Source: Clostridiales bacterium
GTDB lineage: Bacteria > Bacillota > Clostridia > Peptostreptococcales > Anaerovoracaceae
Reading direction: 5' to 3'
Assembly (NCBI GenBank): GCA_012513435.1
Contig: JAAZCE010000026.1
Span: 62,001-126,000 of the forward strand
DNA: 64,000 nucleotides
The position numbers and the translations under genes are program-made. This document shows, in pieces, positions 11,821-20,467 of the stretch. Below the pieces are notes generated by a model. The model had not been told where the DNA came from, searched no databases, and was given only the letters and a program-made list of their open reading frames with translations. Within the stretch, counting starts at the first letter, position 1, and each line of letters starts with the position of its first letter.

Positions 11821-13215
11821 ATGAAAAAAGCTATTATTATTATTTCAGCAGTAGTATTATTACTCATTGCCGCACTAACATTCGCTACATTTTCTTACGC
11901 TAAAACGGCTGATTACAAAAGCGATGTCCTGCCTGACAACATCACCATCAATGGTGTGGACTGTTCCGGCTTGACTTATGATAAAGCCACCAAAAAGCTT
12001 ACGGATGCATGGAACAGCAGATGTATCGTAGTTGTCGGCGGACTGGATGAAAAACTGGCCAGCTTTACGGATTTTGGCTGTACATACGATGTTAAAAAGA
12101 AAATCAAGAATGTAAAGCATAATTATCTTGTATTCGCCGCATCGAATCACTACTTCCATACAGCCATTGCGGCTCACGTGCCTATGGTCGTCAAGGATTA
12201 TGACGAGGAATTTAAGAAAGAGGCCCTCTCCTCCAAGTTTCTCAATGACCCCAAAGCTAGGGAATGTCGTGACGCCTACGTGGACATGTCAAAGTCCTCC
12301 TTTCCTATTGTAAAGGAAGTATACGGGACAAAGGCCGATTCCGAAAGATTCTTCCAAGACCTTCTGGCGCACATACAGACGGGTGATTTGAATATTATCT
12401 TTGAAGAGAAAGATTATTACGATATGCCTAAGGTAAAGGCAGACGACAGAGACTTGAAGGCATATCAGAAATACTGCAAAAAATATCTAAAACAAAAAAT
12501 TACATATGACCTGGGTGAATCCACCTTTACTCTGTCTGCTGAGCAGCTTGACGCCCTTATGAATGACGACAGGTCAGGCGATGCAGACGCCGAAGCAGTC
12601 AAAGCCTATGTATCACAGCTTGCAAACACCTATGACAACATAGGGGCTGACAGAGCCTTCACCTCCCTGACCGGCAGAAGTGTAAATGTCAGCGGCGGAT
12701 CCTACGGCTGGGAGATAAACGAAAGCAAGGAAACCAATCAGCTTATAGCGGATATCAACAGTCACAAGGATGTTACGAGGGAGCCTGTTTTCTCAGACAA
12801 GGGCTACGGCAAGTATTCCAAGGACCTAGGAAATACATACATAGACGTGGATATTTCAAATCAGGCGGTAAATTTCTTTAAAAACGGAGAATTGATTTTC
12901 TCATCCCCTTGCGTTTCAGGATGTGTGACCGCCGGTCACTCTACATACACCGGAACCTTTTATGTAGCCAACAAGGTGCGGGATGTTGTCCTACGAGGAG
13001 ATAACGGTGATGGCACTCAATATGCAAGCCCGGTAAAATACTGGGTGGGCATATGGGGAGGCCAAGGCTTCCACGATGCTGATTGGAGAGGCGCCTTCGG
13101 TGGAGGCATATATTACAGTGGAGGCAGCCATGGTTGCGTAAACATGCCTCCAAGCAGAATGCCTGCCCTGTATTCGGAAGCCGATATTGGTATCCCGGTG
13201 GTAATGCATTATTAA
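11821..13215 (+). CDS. L,D-transpeptidase with peptidoglycan-binding domain
   Basis: A 464-residue envelope enzyme that makes 3-3 peptidoglycan cross-links. Residues 1-27 form a signal anchor. A middle region (about 190-330) resembles the PG_binding_4 domain often found in front of YkuD in clostridia. The carboxyl domain (about 340-464) is YkuD: a histidine in GFHDADW and the catalytic cysteine in SGGSHGCVNMP give the HX..SHGC signature. GAAGGAG lies eight bases before the ATG. It stands alone on the plus strand between divergent dnaE and a convergent spore block, and is followed by a clear terminator. Confidence 0.92.
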   Translation: MKKAIIIISAVVLLLIAALTFATFSYAKTADYKSDVLPDNITINGVDCSGLTYDKATKKLTDAWNSRCIVVVGGLDEKLASFTDFGCTYDVKKKIKNVKHNYLVFAASNHYFHTAIAAHVPMVVKDYDEEFKKEALSSKFLNDPKARECRDAYVDMSKSSFPIVKEVYGTKADSERFFQDLLAHIQTGDLNIIFEEKDYYDMPKVKADDRDLKAYQKYCKKYLKQKITYDLGESTFTLSAEQLDALMNDDRSGDADAEAVKAYVSQLANTYDNIGADRAFTSLTGRSVNVSGGSYGWEINESKETNQLIADINSHKDVTREPVFSDKGYGKYSKDLGNTYIDVDISNQAVNFFKNGELIFSSPCVSGCVTAGHSTYTGTFYVANKVRDVVLRGDNGDGTQYASPVKYWVGIWGGQGFHDADWRGAFGGGIYYSGGSHGCVNMPPSRMPALYSEADIGIPVVMHY

Positions 13216-13220
13216 TAATC

Positions 13221-13275
13221 AAAAAGAGCTTGCTTCATGGGACACTTCAGGCTTCTCCGAGCAAGCTCTTTTTTT
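13221..13275 (+). terminator. Rho-independent terminator after the L,D-transpeptidase gene
   Basis: AAAAAGAGCTTGC (13221-13233) pairs with GCAAGCTCTTTTT (13261-13273), and a T run follows on the plus strand. The 27-base loop is long but the stem is perfect. It lies a few bases after the stop codon. The A run on the left arm could also serve the convergent leftward gene. Confidence 0.8.
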
Positions 13276-13296
13276 GTGTAGGTTTATTTTCTAATT

Positions 13297-13860
13297 TTAT
13301 TCTACAGTGTAGGGATTTGAAATTTCTTCGTAATAGGTATACATATTCTTGATTCCATAAAAGTCTATGAAGGTAATATTATCGCTGTTATAATCCTGCA
13401 ATATGATATAATTTATCCCAACGCCTATAAGGTATCCGTCATGCTCTGCTATAGTATTGGATCCTATGAGCTGGTTCACCTTCACATATCTCCCAATTTG
13501 TGTTCTGAAGATACCGTTCATGTACTGTATTGAGTTGTAATCTAATATTTCACTGTACTGCGGCGGCAGCAGAGGATTGTTAGGAGCTGCGAACTGAGGA
13601 CTGCTGGGAAATATCCTCGGGCTTCCCAGTTCACTGGCAACAGCACTTATGCCCTGGTCCGATGCGAGGGTCTCTAGCTCAGATATGGGAATGTCCCCCG
13701 GGCTCTCTCTGACAGCTTCCTGCATCATTTGTACCCCTTGCAAGAAGGAGGTCATTTCAGATACCGGAATCATATTGTTTGGCATTTCTTCCGCCACCGT
13801 TTCCTCCATAACTATTTCTTCTACACTCATCTCTTGTGTGGTTATCCCTTGTATAGCCAT
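13297..13860 (-). CDS. GerQ-like spore coat protein (inferred)
   Basis: A 187-residue protein. The first 120 residues are acidic and low complexity and contain Pro- and Ser-rich stretches. The last 70 residues (YMNGIFRTQIGRYVKV, then GYLIGVGINYIILQDYNS and YGIKNMYTYY) match in layout the carboxyl domain of Bacillus GerQ, a coat protein that holds CwlJ in the spore coat. Its gene lies 17 bases after a cwlJ-like gene, and gerQ and cwlJ are neighbours in Bacillus. Unlike B. subtilis GerQ it has no lysine in the amino half, so cross-linking by transglutaminase through that region would not be possible. The call is inferred from domain layout and neighbour. Confidence 0.6.
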   Translation of the reverse strand: MAIQGITTQEMSVEEIVMEETVAEEMPNNMIPVSEMTSFLQGVQMMQEAVRESPGDIPISELETLASDQGISAVASELGSPRIFPSSPQFAAPNNPLLPPQYSEILDYNSIQYMNGIFRTQIGRYVKVNQLIGSNTIAEHDGYLIGVGINYIILQDYNSDNITFIDFYGIKNMYTYYEEISNPYTVE

Positions 13861-13877
13861 TTAATCACCTCTCTATT

Positions 13878-14315
13878 TTATGTTAATGCATAATAAGAGG
13901 TGGGTATATAGAAGCAATGATTGCCTACTCTATTGTGTATGACTCCTACTCTTGTAGGAAAATATGTTGCACAGGTTGTGCTGTAGGGATTGTAAAAAAA
14001 CAGGGAATTATCTACTCCTCCGAGTATACCTCCGCCTAAGGCCCAGTCTGCAATATCATAATGCTCATCAGTGGGTATCATATTGTATATGTTCTGAGGA
14101 TTATAATAGCCTCCCACCGATGTCTTCGTACAGGTAAACTGATTTTGCTGCAGAATAATATTTCTCACGTTTCCACCTTGGCTTATTCGCGAAAACTCTC
14201 CGTAACTTATATTGGTCCTATTCATTATAACCGATGCAACTCCCTGCATTCCGTTATAACCTTCTCCTCCTGCTTCACACTGTATCAGCCTGGCAAACAG
14301 TTCTCTCGTATCCAT
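13878..14315 (-). CDS. CwlJ/SleB-family spore cortex-lytic hydrolase
   Basis: A 145-residue cell-wall hydrolase that would cleave cortex peptidoglycan during spore germination. The family motif is near the start: CEAGGEGYNGMQGVASVIMNR, with the catalytic Glu in EAGGEG; the later FFYNP and HNRVGNHCFY segments also fit. It has neither a signal peptide nor a peptidoglycan-binding domain, as in CwlJ (about 142 residues) and unlike SleB. The start at 14315 is chosen over one seven codons upstream because AAAGGTGG lies ten bases before it. It sits between a GerA-family gene and the gerQ-like gene on the same strand. Confidence 0.85.
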   Translation of the reverse strand: MDTRELFARLIQCEAGGEGYNGMQGVASVIMNRTNISYGEFSRISQGGNVRNIILQQNQFTCTKTSVGGYYNPQNIYNMIPTDEHYDIADWALGGGILGGVDNSLFFYNPYSTTCATYFPTRVGVIHNRVGNHCFYIPTSYYALT

Positions 14316-14364
14316 TGCCTCATATCCACCTTTCATCTATTGCTAGGTTATTATATGAAAGTTT

Positions 14365-15771
14365 CTATTTTTTTGTTCTAAATATGAGTTTTTTCAGCTT
14401 GCTTCCATCCCAGGGCACGAGAGGATATAGATATGACGTTCCTACTATGGTCCTTGTTGCCGCCATCACTCCTACCGATAGTACAAAAGCTACCGCGACT
14501 CCCGGCCAGCCTAAAAGATGTGCACCAATAAGCATCAACACGCGAACAAACTTTATGGCATAGCCCAGCTCTATACTAGGCTGAGTGAAGCTAGCTAAAG
14601 CAACAACAGCCATACACAGAATAGTCTGAGGAATAAACCATCCAGACGAAACGGAGAATTCTCCTAATATCAGTGCACCGATGACAGACAAAGACATTCC
14701 CAGAGATTCGGGAGTATTGAGAGACGCCAGCTTCAAGCCATCGATTGCCAACTCAAGGAGTATAAACTGCCAAAATATGCTTATGGCAAAATCTTCCTCT
14801 GTTATAAAAAATTTCAGAGAATCATATACAGGAATTTTCTCTTCCGCAAAGAGCAGGTACACCGGAGTTGCAAAGAGTATCACAAGTATGTTAGCTATTC
14901 TCAAAAGCCTGAAGTAATTGCCTGTTAGCATAGGAAAATAATAATCATCAACGTCCTGAACGAAATCAAATATCCCCGCAGGTAAAAGTATTATGGTAGG
15001 CGAATTATCAACTATAATCGCTATTTTACCTTCTTCAACGTGAGCAGCAGTTATGTCCGGCCTCTGCGTGTAGCGAACCTTTGGAAAAGGATTAAATTTG
15101 CAACATTTCTTGCCTGTTAAGGCCTCTATCAATGTTTGCTCCGTTACAGTCAATCCCTGTATCTTAAGAGATTGAAGTCCTTTGTCCAGTTTTTCCACCA
15201 TTCCCATGTCTGCCTTGCCCTTCATATATGCTAATGCTACGTCTGTTTTAGTCATGCTACCTATGGCATAATTATTGAATATTAAACAATTGCTTCTTAT
15301 TCTTCTCCTGATAAGAGCAATATTTGTCATCATTGATTCTACAAAGCCATCCTTGGAACCTCTCAGACTACGCTCTTTGGAAGGCTCTTCCACTCCCCTT
15401 AGTGGATAATCTCTGCAGTCTATTATAATGATTCCGTCATATCCTGATATCAGCAGCGGCACAAGGCCGGAGTACAAGAATTTTACCGCTTTGTCTATGT
15501 CCTTCACTATCAAGGCATCTAGAAATGGCAGATCTTTCTCCATAAACTCTTCGATAGTGTCAATTTTTTTTGTCTGTTCCACTTTTAAAGAAAGGAGACT
15601 GAAAAGAACTCTCTGCATCATACTACCGCTTACCAGACCGTCAACGAAAAACATGGTTGCTTCCCTTCCTGCAACGCTAAGCTTTCTCTCTAGAAGATCG
15701 AAGCTCTCTCCCACAGGTATTTGTACTTTCATCTCTTCAAGAAATTCTTTGTATTTATCCTTTTTTTCCAT
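14365..15771 (-). CDS. GerA-family spore germination protein (SpoVAF-like)
   Basis: A 468-residue protein with a large soluble amino domain (about 1-290) and four or five membrane helices after it. GSKDGFVESMMTNIALIRRR is the best known signature of GerA/SpoVAF A-subunits. GerA proteins are part of nutrient receptors in the inner spore membrane; SpoVAF-type relatives associate with the SpoVA dipicolinate channel. No GerB or GerC partner lies beside it, which favours the SpoVAF-like reading, though this is not proven. The start at 15771 has GAGG seven bases upstream; that GAGG is inside a hairpin (15779-15830). The cwlJ-like gene follows 49 bases downstream. Confidence 0.85.
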   Translation of the reverse strand: MEKKDKYKEFLEEMKVQIPVGESFDLLERKLSVAGREATMFFVDGLVSGSMMQRVLFSLLSLKVEQTKKIDTIEEFMEKDLPFLDALIVKDIDKAVKFLYSGLVPLLISGYDGIIIIDCRDYPLRGVEEPSKERSLRGSKDGFVESMMTNIALIRRRIRSNCLIFNNYAIGSMTKTDVALAYMKGKADMGMVEKLDKGLQSLKIQGLTVTEQTLIEALTGKKCCKFNPFPKVRYTQRPDITAAHVEEGKIAIIVDNSPTIILLPAGIFDFVQDVDDYYFPMLTGNYFRLLRIANILVILFATPVYLLFAEEKIPVYDSLKFFITEEDFAISIFWQFILLELAIDGLKLASLNTPESLGMSLSVIGALILGEFSVSSGWFIPQTILCMAVVALASFTQPSIELGYAIKFVRVLMLIGAHLLGWPGVAVAFVLSVGVMAATRTIVGTSYLYPLVPWDGSKLKKLIFRTKK

Positions 15772-15778
15772 TAAAAAA

Positions 15779-15830
15779 CCTCGCATCATTTTGATATTAG
15801 TTTTTGCCTAAATCATCAATATATGCGAGG
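15779..15830 (-). promoter_or_regulatory. Hairpin covering the GerA-family gene's ribosome binding site
   Basis: CCTCGCAT (15779-15786) is complementary to ATGCGAGG (15823-15830), with further imperfect pairing inside. On the minus strand the 3' arm ends GCGAGG followed by TTTTTT and then the start codon, so it looks like a terminator for the small upstream gene, and the GAGG that would be the ribosome binding site is in the stem. A similar T run follows on the plus strand. Confidence 0.5.
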
Positions 15831-15876
15831 TCTTTTTACATTTTTTAATCAAAGGTCCGGCGCTTTCTGTGAAAAT

Positions 15877-16119
15877 TTATCGCCTCTTGTGAGATGCGCC
15901 CTTTCTGACAGGCTGCCTATTTTCTTCTTCTTTGGCTTCCCTCTTCTTTTTTCCAAAGTATCTTGCAAGCTGGTACACTACATATACGCCTGCAAGAGCC
16001 AGGCAAAAAATGACCATGGTCTTATCATCTTTGGTAAGACCCATCACCTTTGCTATAAACAATCCTCCAATAATAAATATCCAGAAATACAGAATTTTTC
16101 CAATTACACCGTTTCCCAT
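15877..16119 (-). CDS. Small membrane protein of unknown function
   Basis: An 80-residue protein with two hydrophobic segments (about residues 8-25 and 34-52) followed by a strongly basic, Lys/Arg/Glu-rich tail (residues 55-80), which by the positive-inside rule is cytoplasmic. I do not recognise the family. GAGG is present shortly before the ATG at 16119. It begins 16 bases after the stop of pycA and so may be read through from it. A hairpin follows before the GerA-family gene. Confidence 0.6.
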   Translation of the reverse strand: MGNGVIGKILYFWIFIIGGLFIAKVMGLTKDDKTMVIFCLALAGVYVVYQLARYFGKKKREAKEEENRQPVRKGASHKRR

Positions 16120-16135
16120 ATCCGTTTCTCCTCGA

Positions 16136-19100
16136 TTACTTTAACTTTGCGATAAGCTCTCCCGCCTTTACCTGCTGGCCTTCATTGATATATATCTTAT
16201 CAACTGTGCCCTTTGCAGTAGCTAGAATATTCGTTTCCATTTTCATAGCTTCAATTACAGCGATAGGCTGTTTTTCTACAACCGCATCTCCTTCATTGAT
16301 AAGGATCTTAACAATATTGCCCGGAATATTAGCACCTATCTCCATTGGATCTTCGGCATCTGCATATACTATCTGAGATGATACAGCTGCTATATTGGCA
16401 GCATTATCCTTTATCTTAACCGCGCTTCTGTTGCCATTAACTTCAAAAACCACATTTCTGAAGCCATCCTCATCTGTTTCTCTAGCATTGGAAAGTCTAA
16501 CTATAAGCTCCTTACCTTCTGCAATCTTAATTTCGCAGGTTTCCCCCTCAGAAAGCCCATGGAAAAAGATATCGCTTCCCATAAGTCTAAAGTTACCATC
16601 ACTTTCCAGACTGTTTATATAGTCCTCGAATACCTTTGGGTACAGAGCATAGCTCAGCACCTCTTTATCAAACCCTTCAAGGCTGTATTTTTCCTGAAGC
16701 ATCTTCTTGATACCTTCAAAATCCTCATCAGGAAGCAATTCTCCCGGCCTGCATGTAATCGGCTTCTTTCCATGGAGGACCAGCTTCTGGAGTCTTTCAG
16801 GGAATCCTCCCTCCGGCTGTCCCATCATGCCTTCAAAGTATGAAACTATAGAATCAGGGAAGTCTATATCTTTAGCCTTGTCATATATGTTCTCCGGAGT
16901 AAGCTCGTTCTGAACCATGAATATAGCCATATCGCCTACAGCCTTAGATGAAGGCGTTACCTTTACAATATCGCCAAGCATTTCATTTACGGATTTGTAC
17001 ATTTCCTTTACTTCCGTAAATTTATGTCCGAGACCGAAGCTTTCCACTTGAGATTTTAAATTGGAATACTGACCTCCCGGCATTTCATACTTATATATTT
17101 CTGCCGAGCCTGTCATCATGTCGGATTCAAATTCCTTATATACAGGTCTTACGGCAGCCCAGTAATCCGAAACCTTCTGTATGCCGTCTGTATCTATACC
17201 CGTATCTCTTTCCGTTCCCTCCATAGCCGCAACTATTGAGTTCAACGCTGGCTGACTGGTAAGCCCCGACATGCTGTTAAACGCTGCGTCTATAACGTCC
17301 ACTCCCGCATTAGCTGCCATCATCAGCGATGCCACACCGTTGCCGCTAGTGTCATGAGTATGAAAATGGATAGGAATGGATATTTCATTCTTAAGAGCCT
17401 CAATAAGCTTTTTGGCTGCCATTGGCTTAACAAGCCCGGACATATCCTTGATTCCAAGTATATGAGTGCCTCGCTTTTCAAGCTCCTTTGCCATCCTTAC
17501 GTAATAGTTAAGGTTATATTTTTCTCTGCTCTCATCAAGAATGTCTCCCGTATAACAGATACACGCCTCAGCTAATTTCCCCTGATTAAGAGTTTCATCA
17601 AGAGCTACTTCCATGCCCTGTATCCAGTTAAGTGAATCGAATATCCTAAATACATCTATCCCTGAGGCGGCTGATTCCTTGACGAATCTTCTTATTACGT
17701 TATCTGGGTAATTCTTATACCCTACTGCATTTGCTCCTCTTATGAGCATCTGAAACATAATGTTAGGTATCTTTGCCCTGAGAGTTTCAAGCCTTTCCCA
17801 CGGAGATTCCTTTAGAAACCTATATGCCGTATCAAAGGTTGCTCCGCCCCACATTTCCAAAGAAAATAAGTCACTGCCGTAAAGTGCCACTGCAGGTGCA
17901 ATCTTTTCCATATCCACTGTCCTCACTCTTGTAGCCATCAATGACTGTTGAGCATCTCTCATGGATGTGTCCGTAACGAGAAGCTTCTTTTGCTCTTTTA
18001 TCCAGCTAACCACACCTTCAGCGCCATTTTCATCGAGGATTTGCTTCGTTCCTCTTAGCAATTCGATTTCTTGAGGCTTTATTCTAGGGAATACAGGTAT
18101 GTCAAACTCGGGCTTGATGCCTTTATTGCCGTTAACGTATTTTTCGCCCAAGAAATTGAGCACCTTAAGCTCCTTGTCTTCTCTTGCCGCGATGTTGAGA
18201 AGCTCAGGGTTGTCGGCAATGAAACCTGTGTCACACTTACCTTCTCTGAATGTCTGATGATTAAGTACGTTCATCAGGAAGGATCTATTAGTCTTAACAC
18301 CCTGAACCTTCATTTCCTTTAACGCACGCTTTGCCTTGTTAGTGGCATCCTCGAAGGTTCTGGCCCATGAGGTGACCTTTACGAGAAGACTGTCATAATA
18401 AGGAGAAATGGTGGAATTGACAAATGCATTGCCTCCATCCAGTCTTATCCCATATCCTCCCGCACTGGTATACTTTGTTATTACTCCAGTATCAGGTGCA
18501 AACCCGTTGATAGGGTCTTCCGTAGTCAGCCTGCACTGAATCGCATATCCCCTAGGCTTGATATCATCCTGACTTTTGATGTTCACCTTATCCGAAGCTA
18601 GCTCGTAGCCTTCAGCTATAAGTATCTGGGATTGAACTATGTCTATGCCTGTGGTCATCTCTGTAACCGTATGCTCCACCTGAATCCTAGGGTTCATTTC
18701 GATAAAATAATGATTTCCCTGATTGTCTACAAGGAATTCCACAGTTCCCGCACTCTTGTAATTTACTGCTCTTGCTATTTTAATAGCATCATTGCAGATA
18801 TTCTGCCTTTGTTCTTCTGTAATGCAAAGTGCAGGGGTAAACTCAACTACCTTCTGGTGCCTCCTCTGAATCGAACAGTCACGTTCACATAAATGTACTA
18901 TATTTCCGTAGTTGTCTCCCAAAACCTGTACTTCTATATGCTTAGGTCTTTCTAAGTATTTTTCTATAAAGATGTCGTCTATCCCGAAAGCCTTCTTGGC
19001 TTCGCTCTTGGCACTCCTGTACTGTTCAATCAGTTCATCGCTGCTTCTAACGATTCTCATACCCCTGCCACCGCCTCCGGCTGCCGCCTTCAGCATTACA

Positions 19101-19579
19101 GGATATCCACATTCATTAGCAAATTCAAGTGCAACTTCCTCCGATGGAATAGTCTCGGTAATTCCCGGAATTGTAGGTACTCCCACCTCATTAGCCACTA
19201 TCTTGGACTTTATCTTATCTCCTAGGCTATCCATCATGTGATAGTCCGGTCCGATAAATACAATACCTTCATCCTGGCAAGCCTTTGCAAATTCAACGTT
19301 TTCTGCCAGAAATCCATATCCCGGATGTATGGCTTCTACACCTTTTGCCTTTGCCAATTCGATAATCTCATCAATTCCAAGATAAGCATCTACGGGTGAT
19401 TTGTTTCTCCCGATCTGATATGATTCGTCTGCCTTTGTTCTGAATAATGTATTTTTATCCTCTTCGGAGTAAATTGCTACACTTCTTATTCCCAGTTCTT
19501 TGCAGGCTCTGAATATTCTGATCGCTATTTCACCCCTGTTGGCTACCAATACTCTCTTGAACTTTCTTATGTCTTTCAT
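16136..19579 (-). CDS. pycA: Pyruvate carboxylase
   Basis: An 1147-residue biotin enzyme that makes oxaloacetate from pyruvate and bicarbonate. Domains in order: biotin carboxylase with ATP-grasp (about 1-460; KAAAGGGGRGMR and EMNPRIQVEHTVTE), carboxyltransferase (about 535-1000; TDTSMRDAQQSLMATRVRT, metal and pyruvate site residues in FHTHDTSGNG), tetramerisation segment, and the biotinyl domain at the end with the biotinylated lysine in EAMKMET. All domains are on one chain, as in PycA of Bacillus, and length is normal. It has its own 60-base leader after the MscS gene and is transcribed leftwards. Confidence 0.97.
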   Translation of the reverse strand: MKDIRKFKRVLVANRGEIAIRIFRACKELGIRSVAIYSEEDKNTLFRTKADESYQIGRNKSPVDAYLGIDEIIELAKAKGVEAIHPGYGFLAENVEFAKACQDEGIVFIGPDYHMMDSLGDKIKSKIVANEVGVPTIPGITETIPSEEVALEFANECGYPVMLKAAAGGGGRGMRIVRSSDELIEQYRSAKSEAKKAFGIDDIFIEKYLERPKHIEVQVLGDNYGNIVHLCERDCSIQRRHQKVVEFTPALCITEEQRQNICNDAIKIARAVNYKSAGTVEFLVDNQGNHYFIEMNPRIQVEHTVTEMTTGIDIVQSQILIAEGYELASDKVNIKSQDDIKPRGYAIQCRLTTEDPINGFAPDTGVITKYTSAGGYGIRLDGGNAFVNSTISPYYDSLLVKVTSWARTFEDATNKAKRALKEMKVQGVKTNRSFLMNVLNHQTFREGKCDTGFIADNPELLNIAAREDKELKVLNFLGEKYVNGNKGIKPEFDIPVFPRIKPQEIELLRGTKQILDENGAEGVVSWIKEQKKLLVTDTSMRDAQQSLMATRVRTVDMEKIAPAVALYGSDLFSLEMWGGATFDTAYRFLKESPWERLETLRAKIPNIMFQMLIRGANAVGYKNYPDNVIRRFVKESAASGIDVFRIFDSLNWIQGMEVALDETLNQGKLAEACICYTGDILDESREKYNLNYYVRMAKELEKRGTHILGIKDMSGLVKPMAAKKLIEALKNEISIPIHFHTHDTSGNGVASLMMAANAGVDVIDAAFNSMSGLTSQPALNSIVAAMEGTERDTGIDTDGIQKVSDYWAAVRPVYKEFESDMMTGSAEIYKYEMPGGQYSNLKSQVESFGLGHKFTEVKEMYKSVNEMLGDIVKVTPSSKAVGDMAIFMVQNELTPENIYDKAKDIDFPDSIVSYFEGMMGQPEGGFPERLQKLVLHGKKPITCRPGELLPDEDFEGIKKMLQEKYSLEGFDKEVLSYALYPKVFEDYINSLESDGNFRLMGSDIFFHGLSEGETCEIKIAEGKELIVRLSNARETDEDGFRNVVFEVNGNRSAVKIKDNAANIAAVSSQIVYADAEDPMEIGANIPGNIVKILINEGDAVVEKQPIAVIEAMKMETNILATAKGTVDKIYINEGQQVKAGELIAKLK

Positions 19580-19639
19580 ATTCCGAGTCTCCTTTCTTTA
19601 ATTCTTTAAAGCATTGTCTTTCATTGTATCATTTTTACT

Positions 19640-20464
19640 TTACTTAGTCAATTTCACAGTGACGTGAGGATAAGGAATATTTATATCCTGCTCATCAAAA
19701 GCAACCTTGACCTTTTCCTCAAGAAAATACTTTACCTTGAAGTAATTTTCCGTACTGCACCACGCAAGAGCTTCTATTATGACAGCGCTATCCCCTTGCT
19801 CAGATACTCCTATGCTAGGCCTTGGTTCGTCCAGTATGTCCGGACATTCTACGCATATGTTTTGTAATATTTCCTTTGCCTTGGTTATATCGCTGTCATA
19901 TCCTATACCGAATTTGCAGTCGACTCTCCTTATGGCCTCTCTGCTTCGATTTATCAATATGGATGTATTGATAAGACCGTTTGGTATTGTAATAGTTCTG
20001 TTATCCAAAGTAAGCAGCGTGGTCAGAAACAAATCTATGCTTTTTACCTTCCCGCTTACCTCTCCTATATCTATTAAATCGTCTCTCTTAAAAGGCTTGG
20101 TTATTATTATCATCATCCCACCTGCAATGTTAGCGAGACTGTCCTTCATGGCCAGAGCAACGGCCGCTCCTGCTGCACCTATAACTGCTATCAATGTGCT
20201 CATAGACACGCCAAGAGCCCCCAGACACATGGTAATCACTACTATAAGCAATACTACCTTTATGGAATTGACTACGAATTTAAAAAGCACAGGGTCAAGG
20301 TTGCTTTTTTTCAGTCCTTTCCTGAGGATAGCCAAAACTATCTTTATAGCGATAAGCCCTATTACTATAATCAGAGCTACCTGCAGTGCAACGGTGCCAA
20401 GATACTCAGCTCCACCGCTTCCTCCTATGCCATCGGTAATGCTCTTAAAAGTGATCTTTCCCAT
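19640..20464 (-). CDS. Small-conductance mechanosensitive channel, MscS family
   Basis: A 274-residue channel protein. Three membrane helices are visible (about 22-45, 60-85 and 88-115); the third, with AVIGAAGAAVALAMKDSLANIAGG, is the pore-lining TM3 with the small-residue packing typical of MscS. The beta domain follows (PFKRDDLIDIGEVSGKV, then NRTITIPNGLI). It would open under membrane tension and release solutes on osmotic downshock. The start lies three bases after the typA stop, so the two are probably cotranscribed. Confidence 0.93.
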   Translation of the reverse strand: MGKITFKSITDGIGGSGGAEYLGTVALQVALIIVIGLIAIKIVLAILRKGLKKSNLDPVLFKFVVNSIKVVLLIVVITMCLGALGVSMSTLIAVIGAAGAAVALAMKDSLANIAGGMMIIITKPFKRDDLIDIGEVSGKVKSIDLFLTTLLTLDNRTITIPNGLINTSILINRSREAIRRVDCKFGIGYDSDITKAKEILQNICVECPDILDEPRPSIGVSEQGDSAVIIEALAWCSTENYFKVKYFLEEKVKVAFDEQDINIPYPHVTVKLTK

Positions 20465-20467
20465 CTG

